The translations under genes were made by a program, and so were the position numbers. Below the pieces are notes generated by a model. That model saw nothing but the letters and a program-made list of their open reading frames with translations, was not told where the DNA came from and ran no database searches. 64,000 bases of DNA from Chryseobacterium aquifrigidense (GTDB taxonomy: Bacteria > Bacteroidota > Bacteroidia > Flavobacteriales > Weeksellaceae): contig NZ_VFPD01000001.1 in assembly GCF_006716485.1 (NCBI RefSeq), forward strand, positions 272,760 through 336,759. The letters are read 5' to 3'. This document shows positions 34,916 to 42,863 of the stretch, one piece after another. Within the stretch, counting starts at the first letter, position 1. Every line of letters starts with the position of its first letter.

Positions 34916-36184
34916 ATGAAAAAAATCTACGCAGTTATTGTCTCAGTTATACTGCATTCTCAAATTTTTTCACAAGTAATCACGGTTTCTACATTAGCGG
35001 GAAATGGGACGGAAGGATATGCGGACGGAAATGTAAATTCAGCAATGTTTAACCGTCCTGCCGGTGTTGCTGTAGACGATGTGGGGAATGTATATGTTGC
35101 TGATACGGGGAATTACCGGCTTAGGAAAATAACTCCATCAGGAAATGTATCTACTTTAGCTGGAGATGGTACGCAAGGTTTTGCAGACGGAAGTCCAAAC
35201 ATTGTTAAATTTAATGGTATTAATGATCTTATTGTTGATGCTTTTGGGAACATTTATGTATCAGATTTTTATAATAACAGAATCAGAAAAGTAAGTCCAT
35301 CAGGAGATGTTTCTACTTTTGCCGGGAATGGTACTGCTGGTTTTGCTGATGGTGACAACGCAACAGCGCAATTCAAAAATCCTGCTGGGATAGCAATCGA
35401 CAAAGAAGGAATTATATATGTTGCCGATCAAAATAATAACAGAATAAGACGAATAACAGGAGGCCAGGTTACAACAATTGCAGGTGATGGAGTGGCTGGA
35501 TATATAGATGGCAATGCATTATCAAGCAGGTTTGATTATCCAACAGACATAGAAGTAGTGGGGCAGGATCTATATGTAGTAGATAATTGGAATAATAAAA
35601 TACGCAAAATATCGTCAGGTCAGGTTTCTACTATTTCGGGAAGTAACTACGGATTTGCAGATGGAACATTGGCTAATGCTAAGTTTTATAATCCACTTAA
35701 ATTGGTTTCAAATAAATCTGCTGATTTATTTATAACTGATACGATGAACAACAGAATTCGTAAAATTTCAGGAAATCAGGTTTCTACATTATCAGGAAGC
35801 ATATTAGGATTTGAAGACGGGATTGCTGGTAATGCAAAATTTTATAATCCAAATGGAATAACTATTGACAATCAGGGGAATTTATATATTGCGGATGTAG
35901 GTAATCATAGAATTCGTAAAATAATGATGAATAATGTACTTTCTACTAAGGAATTGATGAAAAATAGAGAAATGCTAATTTATCCCAATCCTGCAAAAAA
36001 TGAATTCAGCTTACAATCTCTTACCAATGAATGGTTACTATTGATGGATATTTCAGGTAAAAAAATTAAAAATATCAATTTGAAATCCGGTAAAACACAA
36101 AATGTGGACATATCTTCTTTGCCTAAGGGTGTTTATATTTTAACTGATGGAAAAGCGAAATCTGCGAAAATTATTAAAGAATAA
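34916..36184 (+). CDS. Secreted NHL-repeat protein with T9SS type A sorting domain
   Basis: 422 residues: signal peptide (about 1-20), six NHL beta-propeller repeats (about 22-335), and a C-terminal T9SS type A domain from about 350. The repeats share the pattern (F/Y)ADG..., NP(A/N)GI..D..GN.YVAD...NRIRKI. The sorting domain has the YPNPAKNEF start and KIIKE end. NHL propellers bind proteins or ligands on the cell surface or in the medium; a few act as lyases, but no catalytic pattern is visible here. A 55-residue gene follows after 11 bases. Confidence 0.9.
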   Translation: MKKIYAVIVSVILHSQIFSQVITVSTLAGNGTEGYADGNVNSAMFNRPAGVAVDDVGNVYVADTGNYRLRKITPSGNVSTLAGDGTQGFADGSPNIVKFNGINDLIVDAFGNIYVSDFYNNRIRKVSPSGDVSTFAGNGTAGFADGDNATAQFKNPAGIAIDKEGIIYVADQNNNRIRRITGGQVTTIAGDGVAGYIDGNALSSRFDYPTDIEVVGQDLYVVDNWNNKIRKISSGQVSTISGSNYGFADGTLANAKFYNPLKLVSNKSADLFITDTMNNRIRKISGNQVSTLSGSILGFEDGIAGNAKFYNPNGITIDNQGNLYIADVGNHRIRKIMMNNVLSTKELMKNREMLIYPNPAKNEFSLQSLTNEWLLLMDISGKKIKNINLKSGKTQNVDISSLPKGVYILTDGKAKSAKIIKE

Positions 36185-36195
36185 TAGAATATAAT

Positions 36196-36363
36196 ATGTC
36201 CTGGAATTTTTTAGATCTGTTTGATGTGGTTTTGGATGTATTTGGTATGTTGGGTTCTGGATCAAAATCATCACCTTCAAAACCTGAAAGAAAGGCTTTA
36301 AATCACAATGTAATATCTCAAAAGAAAGAGCTAAAAGATTCGGATATTCCACAGAAAAAATAA
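36196..36363 (+). CDS. Small hypothetical protein, 55 residues
   Basis: ATG at 36196, stop TAA at 36361-36363. The first 20 residues (MSWNFLDLFDVVLDVFGMLG) are amphipathic/hydrophobic with acidic residues; the rest is Ser/Lys-rich and hydrophilic (ends in IPQKK). There is no signal peptide cleavage site. It sits 11 bases after the NHL-repeat gene and before a terminator, so co-transcription is likely. I do not recognise it. Support comes from position, plausible codon use and a full frame between neighbour and terminator. Confidence 0.5.
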   Translation: MSWNFLDLFDVVLDVFGMLGSGSKSSPSKPERKALNHNVISQKKELKDSDIPQKK

Positions 36364-36400
36364 CTGCAATAGAATTCAGTTAAATCAAAATAATAAAAAC

Positions 36401-36430
36401 AGGTTGTACATATTAGTACAACCTATTTTG
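36401..36430. terminator. Bidirectional terminator between the NHL locus and the AraC gene
   Basis: A perfect 9-bp stem (36401-36409 with 36416-36424) with an A-tract on one side and a T-rich tract on the other, between two convergent genes. Confidence 0.75.
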
Positions 36431-36432
36431 TT

Positions 36433-37239
36433 TTATTGTGCCAGTGAAGGAGCAAAGCCATACTGTTTTTTAAAGGCATGTGAAAAATGCGAGAGGTCTT
36501 CAAAACCTACTTCCAGAAAGACATCAGAAGGCTTTTTGTTTTTTTCGGATAAATGATAATAGGCCAGTTCCAGACGCTTTTGGGTAAGCCACCGCTGTGG
36601 AGTGGTTTGAAAGATCTTTCTGAAATCCCGGTTAAAAGTAGATAAACTTCTTCCTGTCAGATACCCGAACCGTTCCAGTGGCATATTGAACATATAATTT
36701 TTTTCCATAAAACTGATCAGATCAACTTTTCCCGGCTCATCAAAATCAGCGAGTACAGAATCTATATTCTGATCAATTTCTCTTAAAATACTAATGGCTT
36801 CGGTGATCTTTAAATGAGCAATGCTTTCAGGAAACGGACCTTCAATATCAAAATAAGGAATGAGAGAGGCCAGACCGCTGTTCAGAAGCGGATGGCTGCT
36901 GAAACTGTGAATGCTGGGTTCCCGAAGACTATTTTTCTTTTGATAATCAACAGCGCTGTAAAATGCTTTCAGACGTTCTGTGGTAAGATGCATCACTACT
37001 GCTTTGTGAGGAAGTCCATCCTTCGGATAATTAATGATGGTGGCCAGATGATTTCTCGGAATCAGAAAAATATCTCCTGCTTTGAACAGATAGGTTTTGT
37101 CTGCCTGGATAATTTTCGTTTCTCCTGATATAAACCACACCAGCATATGATATTCAAAAACCGTTTCTGTTTTGAACAGCTTATCATCATAACTGGAAAG
37201 CTTGATATCCGGTGTCAGGTATTGTATCTGGAAATCCAT
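36433..37239 (-). CDS. AraC-family transcriptional regulator
   Basis: 268 residues from the ATG at 37239; the frame extends 13 codons upstream only to a TTG that abuts the preceding stop codon, so 37239 is preferred. The N-terminal ~140 residues form a cupin-like sensing domain (KAGDIFLIPRNHLATI). The C-terminal ~100 form the two helix-turn-helix AraC DNA-binding domain (MPLERFGYLTGRSLSTFNRDF, PSDVFLEVGFEDLSHFSHAF). It lies 39 bases after the SDR gene on the same strand, so it may be co-transcribed with and regulate it. Confidence 0.9.
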   Translation of the reverse strand: MDFQIQYLTPDIKLSSYDDKLFKTETVFEYHMLVWFISGETKIIQADKTYLFKAGDIFLIPRNHLATIINYPKDGLPHKAVVMHLTTERLKAFYSAVDYQKKNSLREPSIHSFSSHPLLNSGLASLIPYFDIEGPFPESIAHLKITEAISILREIDQNIDSVLADFDEPGKVDLISFMEKNYMFNMPLERFGYLTGRSLSTFNRDFRKIFQTTPQRWLTQKRLELAYYHLSEKNKKPSDVFLEVGFEDLSHFSHAFKKQYGFAPSLAQ

Positions 37240-37278
37240 TGTCAAAAGTTTTTCATTACAAATGTATTTAAAAAACAA

Positions 37279-38292
37279 TTATTTGGTGTCAAAGGTAAAT
37301 CCCAGCATCTCTTCACTCAGTTTCCATAATTGCTCTGCATTGTTTTTGTCAATGGAATAGGGCTGTACTCCGCGGATCGTAGCCGGTTCATCAAACCTGT
37401 GCTCAATTTGCCCTCTGTCGATTTCTGCAATATCGCAATTTTCACAATAAACTCCACCGATTTCGTTAAGCTGAGGGCTTACAGCGCACCAGATTGTAGT
37501 AGCAGCTCCTTGTTGAATGGTTTTTAAACGTGCTTCAACTTCCGGTTTGATATTTCCGTTTTCATCATGCGTTCCGAGCTGTTTAAAAAGCTCGATGGGT
37601 TCTTCTCTGCCCAGATCAGTGCCATAGACTGAACCTGGATGAAGGGAATATGCTCTGATATTGAACTCTTTTCCTTTTTCATCGAGTTCTACGGAAAATA
37701 AATTACAGGCCGTTTTGGATTGTCCGTATCCGGAAAGGGTATCGTAATCTCTTTTTTCAAAATTGGGGTCTTCAAAATTAAACGGAGCCATCTGATGTCC
37801 ATAAGAAGAAACACTGATAACCCTTGCTCCATTTGCTTTTTTCAGAGCTGGCCATAATTTTGAGGTAAGATGAAACTGTCCAAGGTAATTGGTTGCCAAT
37901 TGAGATTCTATACCTCTGCTGTCCCTGCGGAGCGGTACCCACATAATGCCTGCATTATTAATGAGAATATCCAGGCTTCTGCCTGACGATACAAATTTTT
38001 CTGCAAATGCGTCAATAGATGCCGGATCCATCAGATCCATTTTTTCGAGTTCAATATTTTCAATTCCTGAAAGATTTTTTCCTGCTTTTTCAATATCTCT
38101 CGCAGGAATTATGACATGGGCTCCTGCTGAAGCAAGGACTTTTGTAGTTTCAAGACCGATTCCTGCATAGCCGCCGGTTATGATCACTGTTTTTCCGGTA
38201 AGATCAATTCCCTTTATTACTTCCTGAGCTGTTGAGAAAGCATTAAAGCCTGATTGAATAGGTTGTTGCATTGTGCTGATAATAGGTTCCAT
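37279..38292 (-). CDS. Short-chain dehydrogenase/reductase
   Basis: 337 residues, longer than a classical SDR at both ends and similar in layout to the retinol-dehydrogenase/WW-oxidoreductase group. NAD(P)-binding TGGYAGIG is at 39-46, NNAG at 112-115, the catalytic Ser at 162-163 and Tyr189-x3-Lys193 (YGQSK). It is a soluble oxidoreductase acting on an alcohol or carbonyl group; the substrate is unknown. It is followed by an AraC-type regulator on the same strand, a frequent pairing for inducible oxidoreductases. Confidence 0.9.
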   Translation of the reverse strand: MEPIISTMQQPIQSGFNAFSTAQEVIKGIDLTGKTVIITGGYAGIGLETTKVLASAGAHVIIPARDIEKAGKNLSGIENIELEKMDLMDPASIDAFAEKFVSSGRSLDILINNAGIMWVPLRRDSRGIESQLATNYLGQFHLTSKLWPALKKANGARVISVSSYGHQMAPFNFEDPNFEKRDYDTLSGYGQSKTACNLFSVELDEKGKEFNIRAYSLHPGSVYGTDLGREEPIELFKQLGTHDENGNIKPEVEARLKTIQQGAATTIWCAVSPQLNEIGGVYCENCDIAEIDRGQIEHRFDEPATIRGVQPYSIDKNNAEQLWKLSEEMLGFTFDTK

Positions 38293-38455
38293 TTTTTATT
38301 GTTTTAAATTTCTATAGCAAAATTAGGAGGGATTTTCTGTGTTTATTTTGTTTAAAATGTCAAATAACTTGGCTCAGAATTTCATTTGTAATCTCCATGA
38401 AGTAAAGCTGATAAAATTCTCTATCGTTAATTTATCTGAATAAGCTGTTAAACTG

Positions 38456-38487
38456 TTTGTAGGTTGTCCTGCGAATAAGTAATTTTG
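38456..38487 (+). promoter_or_regulatory. Promoter of the glycosyltransferase gene
   Basis: TTTG (38456-38459), 20 bases, TAATTTTG (38480-38487), both exact consensus elements. The only usable start codon, TTG at 38501, is 13 bases past the box, so the leader would be about 8 bases or less. Confidence 0.6.
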
Positions 38488-38500
38488 AAAAATTTTCAAT

Positions 38501-39505
38501 TTGAAGCCTACTATTTCCATTGTCGTTGCCATTTACAACCGAAAAGACGAACTTTTTGAGCTGCTGACCTCCCTTACTCAACAGACAGATAAGGAGTTTG
38601 AGATGATTATTGTGGATGACGGTTCTTTAATCGATCTGAAACCTACTATTAAAAATTTTGATGGAATCCTGGATATTAAATATTTCAGAAAGGATAACTC
38701 AGGACCGGGACTGACGAGAAATTATGGGGCAGCAAGAGCCGCTAACGAATGGCTGGTATTTGTAGACAGTGATGTCATTGTTGAAAAAGATTATATTGAA
38801 CATATCAAAAACGATATTCTTACAATTCCTTGCGATGCATTTGGAGGAGCAGATAAAGCACATAAAGGATTTAATCTGATGCAGAAGGCTATTTCCTATT
38901 CCATGACTTCTGTTTTTACAACCGGAGGAATCAGAGGAAGTAAAAAAGCAGTTTCTAAGTTTCAACCCAGAAGTTTTAATATGGGCGTGAAAAAAGAAGT
39001 CTTTAAAAAAGTAGGCGGATTTTCAGAACTGAGAATAGGAGAGGATCCTGATCTTTCTATGACCCTTTGGGAAAATGGTTTTACTACTGCTTTTTTTGAT
39101 GATATTGCCGTATACCATAAGCGCAGGGTTGATTTTGGAAAATTCTCCAAACAGGTCTATCAGTTTGGCTGTGCAAGACCGATTCTTAACCAGAGACACC
39201 CGAATTATGTAAAGATCTCCTTTGCTTTTCCTACTTTATTTATGCTGGGATATGTGATGGGCTTTCTGGAGTATTTTATGATGGGTAGAGGAATAATCCT
39301 TGCCTTTTATGGATTGTATACTTTTTTGGTATTGTTTCACGCTTTATTGCTGACAAAAAATATAAGTATTGCCGGAATGGCGGTTATTTCCACCTATATT
39401 CAGATGTTTTCTTACGGATACGGATTCTTAAAATCCTGGATTTTGCTGAATGTTTTCAGAATGAAACCCGAAGATGCTTTTCCGCATCATTATTATAAAA
39501 AGTAA
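38501..39505 (+). CDS. Family 2 (GT-A) glycosyltransferase with C-terminal membrane helices
   Basis: 334 residues. The GT-A fold is clear: nucleotide-binding SIVVAIYNRKDELFEL at the start, DDGS near 40, metal-binding FVDSDV (about 90-95) and the GEDPDLS acidic motif (about 180). Two or three membrane helices at about 240-310 anchor it in the inner membrane. It would add a sugar from a nucleotide donor to a surface glycan or lipid. The start is a TTG: an in-frame TGA lies 12 bases upstream and the GT fold begins at residue 4, so no alternative exists. Confidence 0.9.
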   Translation: MKPTISIVVAIYNRKDELFELLTSLTQQTDKEFEMIIVDDGSLIDLKPTIKNFDGILDIKYFRKDNSGPGLTRNYGAARAANEWLVFVDSDVIVEKDYIEHIKNDILTIPCDAFGGADKAHKGFNLMQKAISYSMTSVFTTGGIRGSKKAVSKFQPRSFNMGVKKEVFKKVGGFSELRIGEDPDLSMTLWENGFTTAFFDDIAVYHKRRVDFGKFSKQVYQFGCARPILNQRHPNYVKISFAFPTLFMLGYVMGFLEYFMMGRGIILAFYGLYTFLVLFHALLLTKNISIAGMAVISTYIQMFSYGYGFLKSWILLNVFRMKPEDAFPHHYYKK

Positions 39506-39513
39506 TTTAAGTT

Positions 39514-39625
39514 TTGGCTAAAGCCGATCGAAAGATTTCTTTTTTGATAAATGGGCTAAAGCCCATTCCTATTGATTTTTTTGCTTGTAATTATACACAA
39601 TCTTTGTCATTCCGCAGGAATCTAA
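39514..39625. repeat. Intergenic palindromic repeats (GGCTAAAGCC and ATTCC-GCA-GGAAT)
   Basis: GGCTAAAGCC occurs at 39516-39525 and again inside the 16-base palindrome at 39551-39566 (atgggct-aa-agcccat). A different palindrome, ATTCC-GCA-GGAAT, is at 39609-39621. None has a T-tract, so they are extragenic repeat elements rather than terminators. Confidence 0.6.
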
Positions 39626-39654
39626 GCGGCTGGAGTTATCAATTAAGAAAATAA

Positions 39655-39687
39655 AAAAAGGCTGTTTCAAAACGAAACAGCCTTTTT
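39655..39687. terminator. Bidirectional terminator between glycosyltransferase and PLP enzyme
   Basis: A perfect 14-bp stem (39655-39668 with 39674-39687), 5-base loop, with A- and T-tracts at its two ends. It contains the aggctgtttc/gaaacagcct core. Confidence 0.85.
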
Positions 39688-39699
39688 ACAATAATAAAT

Positions 39700-40929
39700 T
39701 TAGATGATAGAAATGTTTTCATGGTGGTTAAGAACTCCTACTTTCTGCATACATTCTTTCATTTTATGATAAGTTCTTTTGATATCGTGGTCAAGGCCGA
39801 TGGAGAATCTGATCAGCCCGTCGGAAATACCTATGGAAGCTCTTTCTTCTTCAGGAATTTCAGATGAGGTAGATTTTCCTGAGCATGAGAATAAAGTTTT
39901 ATAGAACCCTAAACTCACCGCAAGATACCCCAGATTTTCTGTCTGCATCAGCTCCATCAGTTCGTTTGCTTTTTCTGTAGTTCCGGCATCAAGAGTAAGT
40001 AATCCTCCATATCCGTACTCTTCATGAATCATGCTTTTCATTAATTCATGATTTTTATGGGATGGTAAACCTGGATAAGATACTTTTAAGCCATCTTTTT
40101 CGAATCTTTCAGCCAGATACATAGCATTGTGGCTATGCTGTTTTATTCTGATATGCAATGTTCTCAGGTTCTTTAAGATACTTGAAGATCTTAAGCTGTC
40201 CATAGTAGGTCCGAGAAGCATACATGCTCCGGAATTTACATTTTTGGTGTCATCAATAAAGGCCTGTGTGGCACAATATACTCCTCCTACCGTATCACTG
40301 CTTCCGTTGATGAACTTTGTTAAACTGTGAATCACCACATCAGCCCCGAATAATGTTGGAGAGATGGAAAGAGGGGAGAAGGTATTGTCTACAATCAGTT
40401 TCAGGTTGTGTTTTTTACAGATTTCAGAAAGCTTTCTAAGGTCTGCTACTTCAAGAAGCGGGTTGCTTACACTTTCACAGTAGATTACTTTAGTATTGGG
40501 AGTAATAGCATTTTCTATAGACTCAAAATTGTTGATATCAACAAAGCTGGTCGCTACATTAAACTGAGGCATGAAGTTTTTAAGAAAGGCATACGTACCT
40601 CCGTAAATGGTTCTGCTCGAAATAATATGGTCTCCACTTTTGCACACCTGCATCAAAACAGAAGTAATAGCTCCCATTCCGGATGCTGTAACGTTGGCAG
40701 ATTCTGTGTTTTCCATCTTGGCAAGAGCCTGGGCCAGACAAAGATTCATTGGTGATGAATGTCTGGAATACAGGTAGCATCCTTCTGCATTTCCTTCGAA
40801 AGTATCAAACATCGTCTTTGCAGAAAGAAATGTATAGGTAGAGCTGTCTGAGATAGAAGGATTCACTCCTCCGAATTCACCAAAATACTGAAGATCCTGG
40901 ATCTCATTGGCTGCGTTAAAGTTTTCCAT
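39700..40929 (-). CDS. PLP-dependent trans-sulfuration-family enzyme, methionine gamma-lyase-like
   Basis: 409 residues of the Cys/Met metabolism PLP family. The cofactor lysine is K205 in HSLTKFINGSSDTVGG, with YSRHSSPMN (54-62), SGMGAIT (83-89) and the DNTFS aspartate motif (181-185). Family members cleave methionine, homocysteine or cystathionine, or synthesise them. It is divergent from an Lrp/AsnC regulator, as in known methionine gamma-lyase loci. However, the active-site cysteine of classical methionine gamma-lyase (YGCTF) is Gly111 here (YGGTY), so the substrate assignment is tentative. Confidence 0.85.
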   Translation of the reverse strand: MENFNAANEIQDLQYFGEFGGVNPSISDSSTYTFLSAKTMFDTFEGNAEGCYLYSRHSSPMNLCLAQALAKMENTESANVTASGMGAITSVLMQVCKSGDHIISSRTIYGGTYAFLKNFMPQFNVATSFVDINNFESIENAITPNTKVIYCESVSNPLLEVADLRKLSEICKKHNLKLIVDNTFSPLSISPTLFGADVVIHSLTKFINGSSDTVGGVYCATQAFIDDTKNVNSGACMLLGPTMDSLRSSSILKNLRTLHIRIKQHSHNAMYLAERFEKDGLKVSYPGLPSHKNHELMKSMIHEEYGYGGLLTLDAGTTEKANELMELMQTENLGYLAVSLGFYKTLFSCSGKSTSSEIPEEERASIGISDGLIRFSIGLDHDIKRTYHKMKECMQKVGVLNHHENISII

Positions 40930-40984
40930 AAATATTGTTTTTATTTTATCGTTCCAATTTGCATTAATTTCCTAATAATTACAA

Positions 40985-41002
40985 TATAAATTTGAATTTA
41001 TA
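40985..41002. promoter_or_regulatory. 18-bp palindrome between the PLP enzyme and Lrp genes
   Basis: TATAAATT-TG-AATTTATA: perfect 8-bp arms with a 2-base spacer, in the 157-base divergent region. Lrp/AsnC proteins bind AT-rich palindromes of this size, so it is a strong operator candidate for autoregulation and control of the enzyme. Confidence 0.5.
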
Positions 41003-41022
41003 GAATATAAAACTGTAAAATA

Positions 41023-41055
41023 TTGTTTATTTAGAAAAAATATTTAGTATCTTCG
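41023..41055 (+). promoter_or_regulatory. Promoter of the Lrp/AsnC gene
   Basis: TTG (41023-41025), 22 bases, TATCTTCG (41048-41055), one mismatch from TAnnTTTG. The ATG is 31 bases downstream and the palindrome at 40985-41002 is just upstream. Confidence 0.4.
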
Positions 41056-41086
41056 ATATTATTAAATTTTTACCAAAAAAATATCT

Positions 41087-41545
41087 ATGGACCTTGACGA
41101 AACTGATAAGAAACTTTTATTTTTTTTACAGAAAGACTGTAAACAAACCACCAAAGAGCTGTCCGGTAAGCTTGGATTGTCTGTTACAGCAATTTATGAG
41201 CGTGTAAAAAAACTTGAAAATGCAGGTGTTATTTCAAAATATGTAGCCTTACTGGACAAGAGTAAAGTTAAGAAAAATTTTATCGTTTTGTGTCATGTGA
41301 AACTAAGCCAGCATAAAAAGGAATTTGTCCTTCAATTTGAAAAAGAAGTGATGGATCTTCAGGAAGTTACGGAGTGTTTTCATGTAAGTGGAGATTATGA
41401 TTATATCCTTAAAATAGGAGTGAAAGACATTGAAGATTACCGTAGTTTTATGCTGACAAAACTTACAACGCTTCAGCATATCGCCAGTACCCACAGCTCT
41501 TTTATGATTTCCGAAGTAAAAAATACTACGGCGATTGTGTTGTAG
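41087..41545 (+). CDS. Lrp/AsnC-family transcriptional regulator
   Basis: 152 residues, the standard family length. An N-terminal helix-turn-helix (DETDKKLLFFLQKDCKQTTK, ELSGKLGLSVTAIYERVKKL) is followed by the RAM ligand-sensing domain (about 65-150, with VTECFHVSGDYDYILKI). Members respond to amino acids and bind DNA as oligomers. It is transcribed away from the PLP sulfur-amino-acid enzyme, so control of that gene by methionine or a related amino acid is the natural hypothesis. Confidence 0.93.
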   Translation: MDLDETDKKLLFFLQKDCKQTTKELSGKLGLSVTAIYERVKKLENAGVISKYVALLDKSKVKKNFIVLCHVKLSQHKKEFVLQFEKEVMDLQEVTECFHVSGDYDYILKIGVKDIEDYRSFMLTKLTTLQHIASTHSSFMISEVKNTTAIVL

Positions 41546-41582
41546 CTTATCACAGCCATTTGATCTAAACTGAATGGAAGAT

Positions 41583-42674
41583 TTAGGGTTGTGAATCTCC
41601 TTTGGTCATTTTGTCGATAAAATAATGAAGCCTTTTACTCTCGGTTCTGCCTCTGTTTTTGTCATTCAAAAAGCAGGTTGTTACGATTACTATTTTTAAA
41701 TCAGGAATGATGCAGATAAGCTGGCCACCATAACCGGTGGCTACATACGCCTGATGTCCGTTGGTCTTTCTTCGCCACCAGTAATAGCCGTATCCGTTGG
41801 CATCCGGCATGACATCCCAGGAATTCAGTTTTGCATGTTCCGAAGTAGATTCCTGAATCCATTTTGAGGAAACAATCTGTCTGCCGCTAAGCTTTCCATT
41901 GTTCAGAACCATCAAACCAAACTTCAGCATGTCTTCAGGTTTCATAAACATCTCTGAACCTGCAATATTCCTGTTCATGGAGTCTGTATCCCATCGGGGA
42001 GTATTCATCTTTAATGGTCTGAAAAGATTTTCTGTGGCAAACTGTTTCAGGTTGGTCTTCACTATTTTTGCCAATGCGGCACCAAAAAGATGAGTTTCAC
42101 CGCTGTTATAATTGAATACAGTTCCTGGATATTCTTCAAAAGGAAGATCCAGTACAAATTTTACCGGATCACTGGAAAAAGACATGGCTGTTGAAATTTT
42201 CGAATTTTCAACCCAGTCAAAACCACCCTGCATAGTCAGCAGATTTTTCAACGTTAATGTATTTCTGATAGAGTCATGGGCTACTTTTCCTTCAATATTG
42301 GAAATATTTTTGAAACTGCTTCTTGAGACATTATATTCCGGAAGAATTTTTAAAACCGGAGTATTGAGATTGGGAAGTATATTTTTATCCTGTGCAATGC
42401 CTGCCAGAACAGAGACGATACTTTTGGTTACAGATTTTATACTGAAGATGGTCTCTTTGTTGGCTCCGTGGAAATACTCCTCATAAACTACCTTGTTGTT
42501 TTGTGAAACAATAAAAGATCCCAAAGAAGGAATACTGTCGTTAATTTCTTTGGTGAATTGGTCTGTAAACTCTTTAGGTAATTCTTTATTAAAGGCCGCC
42601 TGCGACTTTACTTTAGAGTAGAATAAGGTAAAACATAACACAGTTATAACCTGCAGGGGTTGCTTGAATTTCAT
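41583..42674 (-). CDS. Secreted serine hydrolase, beta-lactamase family
   Basis: 363 residues with a signal peptide ending near KVKSQ (about 24). The active-site tetrad SVTK (S81, K84), the YNSG motif (near 191-194) and a GYGGQ segment in place of the usual HxG (near 318-322) mark it as a class C beta-lactamase-like hydrolase. Such proteins act as esterases, amidases or peptidases. It is not a recent duplicate of the similar protein at 15044-16435, from which it differs in length and tail. Confidence 0.87.
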   Translation of the reverse strand: MKFKQPLQVITVLCFTLFYSKVKSQAAFNKELPKEFTDQFTKEINDSIPSLGSFIVSQNNKVVYEEYFHGANKETIFSIKSVTKSIVSVLAGIAQDKNILPNLNTPVLKILPEYNVSRSSFKNISNIEGKVAHDSIRNTLTLKNLLTMQGGFDWVENSKISTAMSFSSDPVKFVLDLPFEEYPGTVFNYNSGETHLFGAALAKIVKTNLKQFATENLFRPLKMNTPRWDTDSMNRNIAGSEMFMKPEDMLKFGLMVLNNGKLSGRQIVSSKWIQESTSEHAKLNSWDVMPDANGYGYYWWRRKTNGHQAYVATGYGGQLICIIPDLKIVIVTTCFLNDKNRGRTESKRLHYFIDKMTKGDSQP

Positions 42675-42863
42675 TGTTTAAAAGAAGGGATAAATTATTA
42701 GCTGATGAAAAAAGTAAAAGCTAAATCGATTCTGATGAATCAACATAGCTTATGCTTTCAATGCCTCTAAATTATGAAAAACAATGAAGTTTTAAAGTAT
42801 ATTTTACTTCATATTTTTATCGCAAATCTGAAATTTTGTTTTTAACGAAGTAATCCTCAAAAA

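Noticed and set aside
42705..42770. 21-codon frame starting MKKVKAKS between the hydrolase and bestrophin genes
   Set aside because: Too short, no conserved feature, and it sits in an AT-rich gap where such frames are expected by chance.
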